Shown in pieces: positions 7,539 through 15,276 of a stretch of DNA of 64,000 nt; within the stretch, counting starts at the first letter, position 1, and every line of letters starts with the position of its first letter. The DNA is from Sphingomonas sp. S2M10. GTDB lineage: Bacteria; Pseudomonadota; Alphaproteobacteria; Sphingomonadales; Sphingomonadaceae. The stretch lies in NCBI RefSeq assembly GCF_012650175.1, contig NZ_JAAILI010000008.1, forward strand, positions 310,001 through 374,000. Direction: 5' to 3'. A program made the position numbers and the translations under genes. The notes beneath the pieces are model-generated. The model did not search any database. It saw only the letters and a list, made by a program, of their open reading frames with translations, and was not told the origin of the DNA.

Positions 7539-9028
7539 GCACCGTGCGCGACGGCGCCCGCCAGGTAATGGCGTGGCTGCACGGCTGGACCGGGCTGCTG
7601 CTCGGCTGGGTGCTGTTCGTGATGTGCCTGGGCGGTACGCTCAGCGTGTTCAAGCCCGAGATCGGCCGCTGGATGCGCCCCGAGACCGTCGCCACCACCG
7701 ATCGGGCCGCCGCGCTGACGGCGGCGGGCGCATGGCTTTCGAGGAATGCGCCCAACTCGTTCGGCTGGTACCTGACGCTGCCCAACGACCGGATGAACAC
7801 GGTCGAGGCGACCTATGATCCCGGCACCGGCTTCGTCTATCGCGCGCTGGATCCGGTCTCCGGTGCGCCCGCTCCGCGCGAGACGCTTGGCGGCGAATTC
7901 TTCTACCGCCTCCATTTCGAGCTGCAATTGCCCTATCCCTGGGGACGGCTGCTCGCCTCGCTCGGAGCAATGGTGCTGCTGCTCGGGCTGATCACCGGCA
8001 TCATCGCCCATCGCCGCATCTTCAAGGATTTCTTCACCTTCCGCCCTGCCAAGGGCCAGCGCTCCTGGCTGGACGGGCACAATGCGCTGGGCGTGCTCGC
8101 CCTTCCCTTCCACCTCATGATCAGCTTCACCGGGCTGGTGACGCTGGCCTCGCTCAACATGCCCTGGGCGATCAACGCCAATTACGGAAACGACATGGCG
8201 GCGATGTTTCAGGCGATGCAGCCGGGCCAGATCGACCGGCCCGTCGCCGGCAGGCCCGCCGTCCTTGCCCCGCTCGCCCCGATGCTGCGCGAAGCCGAGC
8301 GGCGCTTTGGCGGACGGCCGGTCGGCCGCGTGACGATCGCGCATCCGGGCGATGCCGCCGCCGTGGTGACGATGTTCCGCGACGATGCCAGCCAGATCGC
8401 CTATGCGGCGGGCGCGGTCAGCTTCGACGGCACCAGCGGCCGCGTGCTCGCCGACGCCACCGAGAAGCGTCCGGCGCTACAGACCTATGGGGTAGCGTAC
8501 GGCCTCCACCTCGCCCGCTTTGCGCCACTGGCAACGCGCTGGCTCTATTTCCTGTGCGGCGCGATGCTGACCCTGGCGGTGGCAAGCGGGATGGTGCTGT
8601 GGGTGGTCAAGCGCCGCGAGCGCGCGCCGCTCGGCCTGGGCAACCGCGTCGTCGAGCGGCTCAATGCCGGCGTGCTGGCGGGCGTACCGATCGGTTGCGT
8701 CGCGTTCCTGCTTGCCAACCGGCTGCTGCCATTGGGCCTGGCGGGCCGCGCCGAGACAGAGGTTTCCGTCGCCTTGTGGAGCGCCGGTGCTGCGGTCCTG
8801 CTGGCGGCGACGCTCGCGCCGAAGCGAAGCTGGCCGCTGCTGCTGACACTGCTTGCGCTGGGTTGCGCAGCTGCCGCGCTCCCCGGCGGCGCGTACGGCG
8901 ATGCGGTTCAGACGGGGATGAGCCTCACCCTGCTTGCCGCCGCCCTGGGCACCGGCCGGCTTGCCTGGCGGCAATGGTGTCGCCCGGCCTTTGCCCCGCG
9001 GTCGCGCGTGCGGACGCAACCGGCATGA
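7535..9028 (+). CDS. PepSY-domain inner-membrane protein (ferri-siderophore reductase type)
   Basis: About 497 residues. PepSY-TM features are clear: an N-terminal helix WLHGWTGLLLGWVLFVMCLGGTLSVFKPEI, a periplasmic domain, then GLITGIIAHRRIFKDFFTFRP and a His-containing segment WLDGHNALGVLALPFHLMISFTGL. His residues at the membrane faces suggest haem or electron-transfer ligands, as proposed for FoxB-type reductases that free iron from siderophores. The C-terminus adds four more hydrophobic helices beyond the core. It starts at a GTG overlapping the previous stop and ends in an ATGA overlap with the next gene. Specific substrate unknown. Confidence 0.88.
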   Translation: MSTVRDGARQVMAWLHGWTGLLLGWVLFVMCLGGTLSVFKPEIGRWMRPETVATTDRAAALTAAGAWLSRNAPNSFGWYLTLPNDRMNTVEATYDPGTGFVYRALDPVSGAPAPRETLGGEFFYRLHFELQLPYPWGRLLASLGAMVLLLGLITGIIAHRRIFKDFFTFRPAKGQRSWLDGHNALGVLALPFHLMISFTGLVTLASLNMPWAINANYGNDMAAMFQAMQPGQIDRPVAGRPAVLAPLAPMLREAERRFGGRPVGRVTIAHPGDAAAVVTMFRDDASQIAYAAGAVSFDGTSGRVLADATEKRPALQTYGVAYGLHLARFAPLATRWLYFLCGAMLTLAVASGMVLWVVKRRERAPLGLGNRVVERLNAGVLAGVPIGCVAFLLANRLLPLGLAGRAETEVSVALWSAGAAVLLAATLAPKRSWPLLLTLLALGCAAAALPGGAYGDAVQTGMSLTLLAAALGTGRLAWRQWCRPAFAPRSRVRTQPA

Positions 9029-9342
9029 TCGCCGCCGGCCTCACCCTGCTCGGCTTCTTCGCGCTTGCGTCCGCGATGCCGCGGCATGCGCCGGCGCTGC
9101 TGGGCAGCTGGCAAACCCGCTTCCCGCCACGACGATTGCAAGCGGCGGGCTGGGCCCTGCTCCTCGGCGCTTTCGCGGCTACGCTTGCCGCACCGGACTG
9201 GCCGCGCGGGCTGGTCACCTGGTTCGGCCTGTTGCCGCTGGCCGCAGCGCTCGTGCTGCTGGGGCTCAGCTATGATCCGCGAATCGCGCGCGGTGCGGCA
9301 GCGGCGGGACTGGTGGCGCTGGCCCTGGGGCTGCTCGGCTAA
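9025..9342 (+). CDS. Small inner-membrane protein, DUF3325-like, iron-uptake operon
   Basis: 105 residues with three hydrophobic helices (about 2-17, 36-56, 66-104). ATG at 9025 overlaps the PepSY gene stop. DUF3325 proteins typically accompany PepSY and DUF3649 genes behind siderophore receptors; size, ASAMPRHAPALLG-like start and position agree. It may stabilise the reductase in the membrane, but no activity is known. Confidence 0.7.
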   Translation: MIAAGLTLLGFFALASAMPRHAPALLGSWQTRFPPRRLQAAGWALLLGAFAATLAAPDWPRGLVTWFGLLPLAAALVLLGLSYDPRIARGAAAAGLVALALGLLG

Positions 9343-9348
9343 TCGCGA

Positions 9349-9842
9349 CTACAGGTTCGCCTGTTCCTCCACGGGCAGATCGGCATCCGGCGGATAATAG
9401 AGCGTTGCGCATTCGGCGGCCAGGCAACCGCCTTCGATGACGATGTCGTCGCGATAGGCATCGCCGATGAAGCCGAGCGTATCGACATGCTTCGCCTCGA
9501 AATACATCGCATGCACGTCATCGCGACCGGCGCCGTAGACGACGCGGCCAACCTTGGACCAGATCGAGGCCATGGTGCACATTCCGCACGGCTGCAGCGT
9601 CGAGTAGAGCGTCGCCCGCGCAGCTCCAGTTCGCCGGTGCCTTCGCAGGCGCGGCGGATTGCCATCATTTCGGCATGCGCGGTCGCATCGGGCAATTCGT
9701 GCGTCTGGTTGCGCTCGGCGGCGAGCACCTCGCCGTCGAGCACGATGACGCAGCCCAGCGGCGAAGTGGACGGATCCGATCCCTTCGACCGCGCGACCTC
9801 GATCGCCATTCGCATCCAGTGTTCGTCGTCTTCGCGCGTCAT
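9349..9842 (-). pseudogene. Nucleoside/cytidine-type deaminase, broken by one-base frameshift
   Basis: The zinc-dependent deaminase fold is split over two frames. The upstream part (ATG at 9840-9842, GGGAG 7 bases before) reads through [17 protein letters not shown] and the HAE motif (DATAHAEMMAIRRA) up to GELELRG. The rest, with PCGMC (STLQPCGMCTMAS), GRVVYGAGRDDVHAMYFEAKH and the ending PVEEQANL, continues in the next frame. Losing one base in a G/C run near 9613-9617 explains the change; restoring it joins LELRG directly to ATLYST as in intact homologues. HAE and PCxxC are all retained, so either the break is recent or it is a sequencing error. The protein would deaminate a base or nucleoside. 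Confidence 0.82.
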
Positions 9843-10030
9843 CCACAATCTCCCAAGCGCAGGCACAACGCGCCAGCGCCGGAACCGCCGCCATGGCCCA
9901 AGGGGAAGGCACCCGTTGCGGCATGAAGCCCGTCTCATGACAGCGCCGGCACTAGCTGATACCTCCTGATTGTCGCGTGCGGCGGGTCTTGTTTCGTACA
10001 GTGCCAGAACCGAGGCCGGGAGCAGCTGCC

Positions 10031-10900
10031 ATGAAACCGCAAGACCTTTTCCTGGGAGTCCGCGACTTCCTCTCGCTCCTCGTGCCCGGAATCGTGTTCC
10101 TCATCCTGTTCCCGGCATCGGTGCTTTCGTTGCTGTCCGAGCCGATCCGCATCAATGGCGGCGATCCCGATCCCACGCTGCTGGTACTCGTCTTTCTGGC
10201 GGCCGCGTTAACGGCAGGTTCGGTACTCGCCGGTCTGGCGGGCATGCTCGACCGCCATGTCGACCATTTCATCCGGCGGCGACTGGCGAAGACGCACACC
10301 ATCTGGTGCCCCAGAGAACTGGCCGAGCAGATCGACAAGCTGGGCGAGATCGAGCGCCTGGCCTCCGCGCTGGCCTGCCGGATCAATCCGCTCGCCGGCG
10401 CTTCCGGGCACCAGCTACCCTGGACCCCGCGCGCCTTCTGGTGGAACTTCATGCGGCTGAACTGCCCGGTAGCCACGGCCGAACTGGATCGGATCGAAGG
10501 CTTGCAGAAGCAGTTTCGCTCGCTGGTGGTGGTGTCCGCCGCCGCCGCGCTGTTCTCGATCGGCGCATCGGTTCGCTGGGAGGCGCTGGGCCGATCGTTC
10601 GCCAATCCGGCACGGCTGGGCGAAGCCTTCGCACCGCTTCAAGCAATAGCGCCCTGGTTTCTTGCGCTGCTGGCGCTGGTGACCGGCATGTTATGCTTCG
10701 CCGCCTATGTCGGCTACCGGGTGCGCTTCGCCCGAAGGCTGTTCGAACTCGCGATCATCCACGCGCTGCCGGAGGAAACGATCGCTGCGGGAACCAGCGC
10801 CTTCTTCGCCGATCCGCCCTTTCCCGAAGGGACGACACCGGAGGCGGCTCAGAGCCCCCGGTACAGGATCAACGCATCGACCGGGCCCAGCGCGGGATGA
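10031..10900 (+). CDS. Hypothetical membrane protein
   Basis: 289 residues; I do not recognise the family. Two hydrophobic helices lie near the N-terminus (about 14-37 and 50-73), a soluble stretch with HTIWCPRELAEQIDKLGEIERLASALACRINPL follows, and two more helices occur at about 160-178 and 208-235. A cytoplasmic middle domain is likely. The ATG at 10031 is preceded by GGGAG; an in-frame ATG at 9977 would add residues rich in Arg and Pro and is less likely. Its 3' end overlaps the convergent acetyltransferase gene by 52 bases. Confidence 0.65.
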   Translation: MKPQDLFLGVRDFLSLLVPGIVFLILFPASVLSLLSEPIRINGGDPDPTLLVLVFLAAALTAGSVLAGLAGMLDRHVDHFIRRRLAKTHTIWCPRELAEQIDKLGEIERLASALACRINPLAGASGHQLPWTPRAFWWNFMRLNCPVATAELDRIEGLQKQFRSLVVVSAAAALFSIGASVRWEALGRSFANPARLGEAFAPLQAIAPWFLALLALVTGMLCFAAYVGYRVRFARRLFELAIIHALPEETIAAGTSAFFADPPFPEGTTPEAAQSPRYRINASTGPSAG

Positions 10901-11334
10901 TCAAACGCCTCGGGCACCCGCCCCACCGTCTCGAACCCTAGCGCGTGCCAAAGCTGCACGGCGGGCGCGTTGCTGCTCACCACGAAATTGAACTGCATCG
11001 CGCGAAAGCCGCGCGCCTTCGCCTCGGCAAAGCTGTGTTCCGCCATTGCCCGCGCGATGCCCCGGCCGCGAGCTTCCGGATGCGTCGCAAAGCCGCAATT
11101 GGCGACATGCGCGCCGCCGCCGGCCTGGTTTGCGCGAAGATAATAGGTGCCGAGCACCGCCCCACCCGCCTCGGCAACGAAGCTCGCGCGGTCCGGTCCC
11201 ATCCAATAGGCGAGCGCCGCAGCACGCGGCAAGTCGCGGTCGAGCGCATAGGTTTCACCCGCGCGGATCACCGGCTCCAGAATCGCCCAGATCGCCGCGC
11301 CATCGTCCGGCGCGGCGGGGCGAACCAGCGGCAT
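10849..11334 (-). CDS. GNAT family N-acetyltransferase
   Basis: 161 residues. The acetyl-CoA-binding loop is visible as HPEARGRGIARAMAEHS around residue 90 (consensus Q/RxxGxG/A), preceded by the strand VLGTYYLRANQAGGGAHVANCGF and followed by FNFVVSSNAPAVQLWHALGFETVGRVP, the usual motif-B end of GNAT proteins. Substrate unknown; the tail FDHPALGPVDALILYRGL resembles the phosphinothricin/amino-acid acetyltransferase branch. Its ATG overlaps the dnaA stop by one base (TGATG), so it is probably translated from the dnaA message. Confidence 0.88.
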   Translation of the reverse strand: MPLVRPAAPDDGAAIWAILEPVIRAGETYALDRDLPRAAALAYWMGPDRASFVAEAGGAVLGTYYLRANQAGGGAHVANCGFATHPEARGRGIARAMAEHSFAEAKARGFRAMQFNFVVSSNAPAVQLWHALGFETVGRVPEAFDHPALGPVDALILYRGL

Positions 11335-12719
11335 CACCCCTCCAGCGTGCGCATCAGCGCGCGGACGGCGCCGTCGATTTCGACGTCCTTGCTGCGCAGA
11401 TCCTCGATGCGCTTGACCGCATGGATCACCGTCGAATGGTCGCGATTGCCGAACTTGCGACCAATCTCCGGCAACGACCGCGTTGTCAGGCGCTTCGCCA
11501 GATACATCGCGATCTGGCGCGGGCGCGCGATCGCCACCGCGCGGCGGGCCGAGATCAGGTCGAGCTGCTTGACTTCGAAATGCGTCGAGACGGCGCGCTG
11601 AATCTCGTCGATCGTGATGCGCCGCTGGCTGGTGCGCAGCACCTCGCCGAGCACGCTCGTCGCGAAGTCGATGGTGATCGCTTCGTTCGACAGGCTCGCA
11701 TAGGCGACCAGGCGGTTCAGCGCGCCTTCCAGTTCGCGGACATTGGTGGTGATTCGTGCCGCGAGCAGATCCGCCACCTCGGCGGGCATATCCACCGCCG
11801 GCATGTCCTTCAGCTTCCGCGCGACGATTGCACGCCGCAGATCGAGCTCGGCCGGCTTGATGTCCGCCACCAACCCGGCGCCGAGACGGCCGACGAGGCG
11901 CGGTTCGAAGCCTTCCAGCGCCTGGGGCGCACGGTCGGCGGCGATCACCAGCCGCTTGCCGGCACTCATGAACTCGTTGACCGTATGGAAGAATTCTTCC
12001 TGGGTCGCGTCCTTGCCGCCGATGAACTGAAGATCGTCGATCATCAGCAGATCGACCGAGCGCAACCGCGTCTTGAACGCCAGCGTATCCTTGTTGCGCA
12101 GCGCCTGGACGAACTCGAACATGAAGCGCTCGCCGGTCGAGTAGATCGCCGTCGCGCCCGGATTTGCCTCCAGGAAGGCGTGGCCGATCGCGTGCATCAG
12201 GTGCGTCTTGCCCTGGCCGGTGCCGGCATGGAGATAGAGCGGGCTGAACATCGGCACGCCCGGCTGCGCAACGGTGCGCGCGGCGTTGAAGGCGACGCGA
12301 TTCGTCGTGCTCACCACGAAGCGATCGAAAGTGAAGCGCGGGTCGAAGGAGGGGCGCTCCGCCGGCGCCGCCAGCGCTTCCTTGCGCGGCGCGGCTGCGG
12401 CGGCAGGCTCGGCGCGCAGCACGCGCTGTTCGGCATCCTGCAGCGTCTCCAGCGTGACGCTGCGCACGTTCGGCAGCACCGCGCGGAATTCGAGCAGCAG
12501 GCGCTCGGCATAGTGATTCTTCACCCATTGGGTGAGGAACGGGGACGGCAGGCCCAGGCGGACGGCATGCGAATCACTACCGTCGATCAGCACTACGGGC
12601 TTCAGCCACTGGTCGAACAGCCGCTGGCCGGCCGAGCGGCGCAGGTTGGTGCGCACATGCGCCCAAGCCTTGGCGACGTCGCGGCCTTCCTCACGTTCCA
12701 GCGGTTGAACCTGAGTCAC
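11334..12719 (-). CDS. dnaA: Chromosomal replication initiator DnaA
   Basis: 461 residues from the GTG at 12717-12719. DnaA is the AAA+ ATPase that opens the chromosome origin. Domains in order: domain I (AWAHVRTNLRRSAGQRLFDQWLKP), an Ala-rich linker, the AAA+ core starting FDPRFTFDRFVV with Walker A AGTGQGKTHLMHAI, Walker B LLMIDDLQFIGGKD, sensor region and R-finger zone, and the DNA-binding domain ending in RKFGNRDHSTVIHAVKRIE. An in-frame ATG at 12791 would add 24 residues with no ribosome-binding site; the GTG has GGAAGGG 9 bases upstream. The leader holds a perfect palindrome and many GANTC sites. Confidence 0.95.
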   Translation of the reverse strand: MTQVQPLEREEGRDVAKAWAHVRTNLRRSAGQRLFDQWLKPVVLIDGSDSHAVRLGLPSPFLTQWVKNHYAERLLLEFRAVLPNVRSVTLETLQDAEQRVLRAEPAAAAAPRKEALAAPAERPSFDPRFTFDRFVVSTTNRVAFNAARTVAQPGVPMFSPLYLHAGTGQGKTHLMHAIGHAFLEANPGATAIYSTGERFMFEFVQALRNKDTLAFKTRLRSVDLLMIDDLQFIGGKDATQEEFFHTVNEFMSAGKRLVIAADRAPQALEGFEPRLVGRLGAGLVADIKPAELDLRRAIVARKLKDMPAVDMPAEVADLLAARITTNVRELEGALNRLVAYASLSNEAITIDFATSVLGEVLRTSQRRITIDEIQRAVSTHFEVKQLDLISARRAVAIARPRQIAMYLAKRLTTRSLPEIGRKFGNRDHSTVIHAVKRIEDLRSKDVEIDGAVRALMRTLEG

Positions 12720-12737
12720 TGTGACGCACCCTTCCTT

Positions 12738-12760
12738 CGCGGGAATCGACGATTCCCGCG
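12738..12760. promoter_or_regulatory. dnaA: Perfect 23-bp palindrome in dnaA leader
   Basis: CGCGGGAATC-GAC-GATTCCCGCG has two perfect 10-bp arms and a 3-base centre. It ends just upstream of the dnaA ribosome-binding site. Each arm carries a GANTC site (GAATC 12743-12747, GATTC 12751-12755), the CcrM methylation target in alphaproteobacteria. It could be a DNA operator or, in the transcript, a hairpin masking or exposing the translation start. Confidence 0.6.
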
Positions 12761-13099
12761 CTCCAAAACCAATATCGATCATGAGGCCCATCGCAGCCGG
12801 TCATGCCCCCGGAGACGCGCGATGAACTCGTTGCCCCGACCAGCAACGTGGCCGGGAGGTCCGTTGTAGGAAGCTCGAACTGAGTCGAGCAAGGGCCTGC
12901 CATGTAAACTTTCTGAAATAGTTTTGTTGACAGGCCGAACCCCTAGGAAATCCGTGGGGCACTTCCGAATGTCGCGTTATTTCAGCTATTTAACAAGGTA
13001 AAGACCGATGCGGGCCCAGTCGAATCGACACGACTCGTGGATTTGCGCGATTCGCTTCGGAGAGGGGTTTGTTAACCATTTGTTGCAGCGCACATGCGC
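12761..13099. other. Intergenic region upstream of dnaA, GANTC-rich, no gene
   Basis: No coding region is supported here. Four GANTC sites (12882-12886, 13022-13026, 13032-13036, 13049-13053) add to the three near the dnaA start. I looked for DnaA boxes of the TTATCCACA type on both strands and found none, so an origin is not supported. AT-rich stretches occur around 12905-12930 and 12975-13000, where the dnaA promoter probably lies. Confidence 0.5.
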
Positions 13100-13135
13100 A
13101 AAAAGCCCCGCCGGACGAGTCCGGCAGGGCTTTTG
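13100..13135 (-). terminator. Intrinsic terminator of rpsT
   Basis: Read on the minus strand: AAAAGCCCTGCCGGA, a CTCG loop, then TCCGGCGGGGCTTTTT. This is a strong GC stem with one wobble, flanked by A- and T-runs, 20 bases after the rpsT stop. The plus strand also has a T-run, so it could work both ways. Confidence 0.88.
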
Positions 13136-13155
13136 ATTACCGTTCAGTGACAGTA

Positions 13156-13419
13156 TTAGGCGAGTGCCTGCAGGCGCTTGTTGAGGCGCGAGAACTTGCG
13201 GGCAGCCGTATTCTTGTGGAGCACGCCCTTGGCGACGCCACGGGCGATTTCCGGCTGCGCAGCGGCGAGCGCCTCGGCGGCAGCGGCCTTGTCGCCGGCG
13301 GTCAGGGCAGCTTCCACCTTCTTCACGAAGGTGCGGATGCGGCCGACACGGGCACCGTTGATTTCAGCCCGACGCTCGTTACGACGGATGCGCTTCTTCG
13401 CTTGCGGCGTATTCGCCAT
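13156..13419 (-). CDS. rpsT: 30S ribosomal protein bS20
   Basis: 87 residues, typical length. Starts [21 protein letters not shown], the usual S20 N-terminus, and ends [19 protein letters not shown], the conserved C-terminal helix. Very basic, all-helical 16S rRNA-binding protein. An in-frame ATG at 13467 would add 16 residues not found in S20. Position upstream of dnaA on the same strand is common in alphaproteobacteria. A terminator separates it from dnaA. Confidence 0.97.
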   Translation of the reverse strand: MANTPQAKKRIRRNERRAEINGARVGRIRTFVKKVEAALTAGDKAAAAEALAAAQPEIARGVAKGVLHKNTAARKFSRLNKRLQALA

Positions 13420-13515
13420 TCGGTCTTGTTCCTGCTCGAAATGGGTGAGGCGCGGAAGCGAGCCCACGCCGGAAGACGCGGCCCTTACCGGCTACAGCGA
13501 TTCGGGTCAATCCTT

Positions 13516-14325
13516 TCAGCGCTGGCATTTGCCACAATAAAAGGTGGAACGCCCCGAATCCACGCGGCGCTGTACAGGGCGGCCGCAACTGCACGGCTCC
13601 CCTTCCCGCCCATAGACCCGCCACTCCTTCGCGAAATAGCCAAGCTTGCCATCGGGCCGTGCATAATCGCGCAAGGTGGAGCCGCCGGCGCGGATTGCCG
13701 CCTCCAACACTTCGCGCACCGCCGCGACCAGCTTTTCCAGCTTGGCCCGCCCGATGGAACCCGCAGGCTTGGTCGGGGCGATGCCGGAAAGGAACAGCGC
13801 CTCGCACACATAGATATTGCCGAGGCCCGCCACGATTCGCTGGTCCAGCAGCAGCGCCTTCACGGGTGCGATTCGGTCGCGGAACGCCTCCACCAGATGC
13901 ATCGTCGTGAAATCCGGCCCAAGCGGTTCCGGGCCCAGCGCCTTGAACGCGGGCCAGTTCGCCAGATCGGCAGTGGGCACGAGATCCATCGAACCGAATC
14001 GCCGGGGGTCGTTGAGCGCCAGCCGATGCCGTTCGGTCTCGATCACGACATGATCATGTTTGCCCAGCTCTGCCGGATCGATCCGCCAGCGACCCGACAT
14101 GCCGAGGTGGAAGACCAGTGTATCGTCGCGGTCCGTATCGATCAGGCCGTATTTTGCGCGGCGGGAAAGCCCCGTCACCGTCGCGCCGGTCAGCCGCTGG
14201 CCGAGATCCGCCGGGAACGGGCGGCGCAGGTCCGCGCGATTCAGCAGCACACGCTCGATCCGCTGCCCCTCCAGCACGGGGGCCAGACCGCGAACGGTGG
14301 TTTCTACTTCGGGAAGCTCGGGCAT
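13516..14325 (-). CDS. mutM: Formamidopyrimidine-DNA glycosylase MutM (Fpg)
   Basis: 269 residues. Removes oxidised purines such as 8-oxoguanine and cleaves the abasic site. The N-terminal MPELPEVETTVRGL supplies the catalytic Pro2 and Glu3. The beta-sandwich with LGMSGRW, the helix-two-turn-helix (LLLDQRIVAGLGNIYVCEALF) and the C-terminal zinc finger (CSCGRPVQRRVDSGRSTFYCGKCQR, with the four-Cys pattern) are all present. It is divergent from ubiE with about 90 bases between. Confidence 0.97.
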   Translation of the reverse strand: MPELPEVETTVRGLAPVLEGQRIERVLLNRADLRRPFPADLGQRLTGATVTGLSRRAKYGLIDTDRDDTLVFHLGMSGRWRIDPAELGKHDHVVIETERHRLALNDPRRFGSMDLVPTADLANWPAFKALGPEPLGPDFTTMHLVEAFRDRIAPVKALLLDQRIVAGLGNIYVCEALFLSGIAPTKPAGSIGRAKLEKLVAAVREVLEAAIRAGGSTLRDYARPDGKLGYFAKEWRVYGREGEPCSCGRPVQRRVDSGRSTFYCGKCQR

Positions 14326-14414
14326 CTGGCGTTACAGCTAGGAAGTGCAGGGCGGAATGTCACCTGCCCCTCAGCCCTCTTGGTTTGGCCGTCCCGTGCG
14401 GCTAAGGCACCCCC

Positions 14415-15146
14415 ATGCCCGATACCGTCTCCTTCGGTTACGAAGACGTCGCCCCCGAGGACAAGACCCGCCGCGTCGGCGAGGTGTTCTCGAATGTCGC
14501 CAGCAAATACGACCTGATGAACGACGCCATGTCGGGCGGCATGCACCGGCTGTGGAAGGACCGCTTCGTCCGCCGGGTCAAGCCGCGCGCCGGCGAGCAT
14601 ATCCTCGACATGGCCGGCGGCACCGGCGACATCGCCTTCCGCATGGCGGAGAGCGGCGCGGCGATCACGGTGGCCGACATCAACCCGGAAATGTTGAGCG
14701 TCGGCGTCGAGCGCGCCGCCCAGCGCGGCATCGACGGGCTGGTATGGACCGAGGCCAATGCCGAGACGCTGCAATTCCCCGATCGCTTCTTCGATGCCTA
14801 TACGATCGCGTTCGGCATCCGCAACGTGACCGACATCCCCAAGGCGCTTCGCGAGGCGCACCGCGTGCTCAAGCGCGGCGGCCGTTTCTTCGTGCTCGAA
14901 TTCTCGACCACCCAGTGGCCGGGCTTCGCCGAGATCTACGACGCCTATTCGCACAAGCTGGTGCCCAAGCTCGGCAAGCTGCTCGCGCAGGACGAGGACA
15001 GCTATCGCTACCTGATCGAATCGATCCGCCGCTTCCCCGACATGCCGAGCTTCGAACGGATGATCGCCGAGGCCGGCTTCCGGCAGACCAAGGTGGAGCC
15101 GCTGCTCGGCGGGCTCGTCGCGATCCACAGCGGCTGGAAGATTTGA
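14415..15146 (+). CDS. ubiE: Ubiquinone/menaquinone C-methyltransferase UbiE
   Basis: 243 residues. SAM-dependent C-methylation of the demethylquinone ring. N-terminal SFGYEDVAPEDKTRRVGEVF and SKYDLMNDAMSGGMHRLWKD are UbiE signatures; the SAM motif is LDMAGGTGDIAFRMAE; AFGIRNVTDIPKALREAHRVLK and the C-terminal FRQTKVEPLLGGLVAIHSGWKI complete the match. It is upstream of ubiB, as in many alphaproteobacteria. Confidence 0.97.
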   Translation: MPDTVSFGYEDVAPEDKTRRVGEVFSNVASKYDLMNDAMSGGMHRLWKDRFVRRVKPRAGEHILDMAGGTGDIAFRMAESGAAITVADINPEMLSVGVERAAQRGIDGLVWTEANAETLQFPDRFFDAYTIAFGIRNVTDIPKALREAHRVLKRGGRFFVLEFSTTQWPGFAEIYDAYSHKLVPKLGKLLAQDEDSYRYLIESIRRFPDMPSFERMIAEAGFRQTKVEPLLGGLVAIHSGWKI

Positions 15147-15159
15147 TGGTGCGCGCACG

Positions 15160-15276
15160 GAAGCCCCTCCCCTTCAGGGGAGGGGTTTGGGGTGGGGCAG
15201 TGTCTCACCGAGACCAACAGACGTTCTGGAATCCCTCCACCCCCATCCCCTCCTCCAAGGAGGAGGGGCTAGAGCT
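15160..15276. repeat. GC-rich palindromic intergenic element between ubiE and ubiB
   Basis: Two perfect hairpins: CCCCTCCCC-TTCA-GGGGAGGGG (15164-15185) and CCCCTCCTCC-AA-GGAGGAGGGG (15247-15268). G-rich (15186-15197) and C-rich (15235-15250) stretches between them can also pair. The ubiB ribosome-binding site is inside the right arm of the second hairpin. Composition resembles the element at 19098-19245, so both are probably members of a repeat family. Confidence 0.65.

Noticed and set aside
12720..12791. Longer DnaA start at ATG 12791
   Set aside because: It would read through the palindrome, has no binding site, and adds residues outside the DnaA domain I.
12761..13099. Replication origin upstream of dnaA
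   Set aside because: No TTATCCACA-type DnaA boxes were found on either strand; GANTC clustering alone is not enough.
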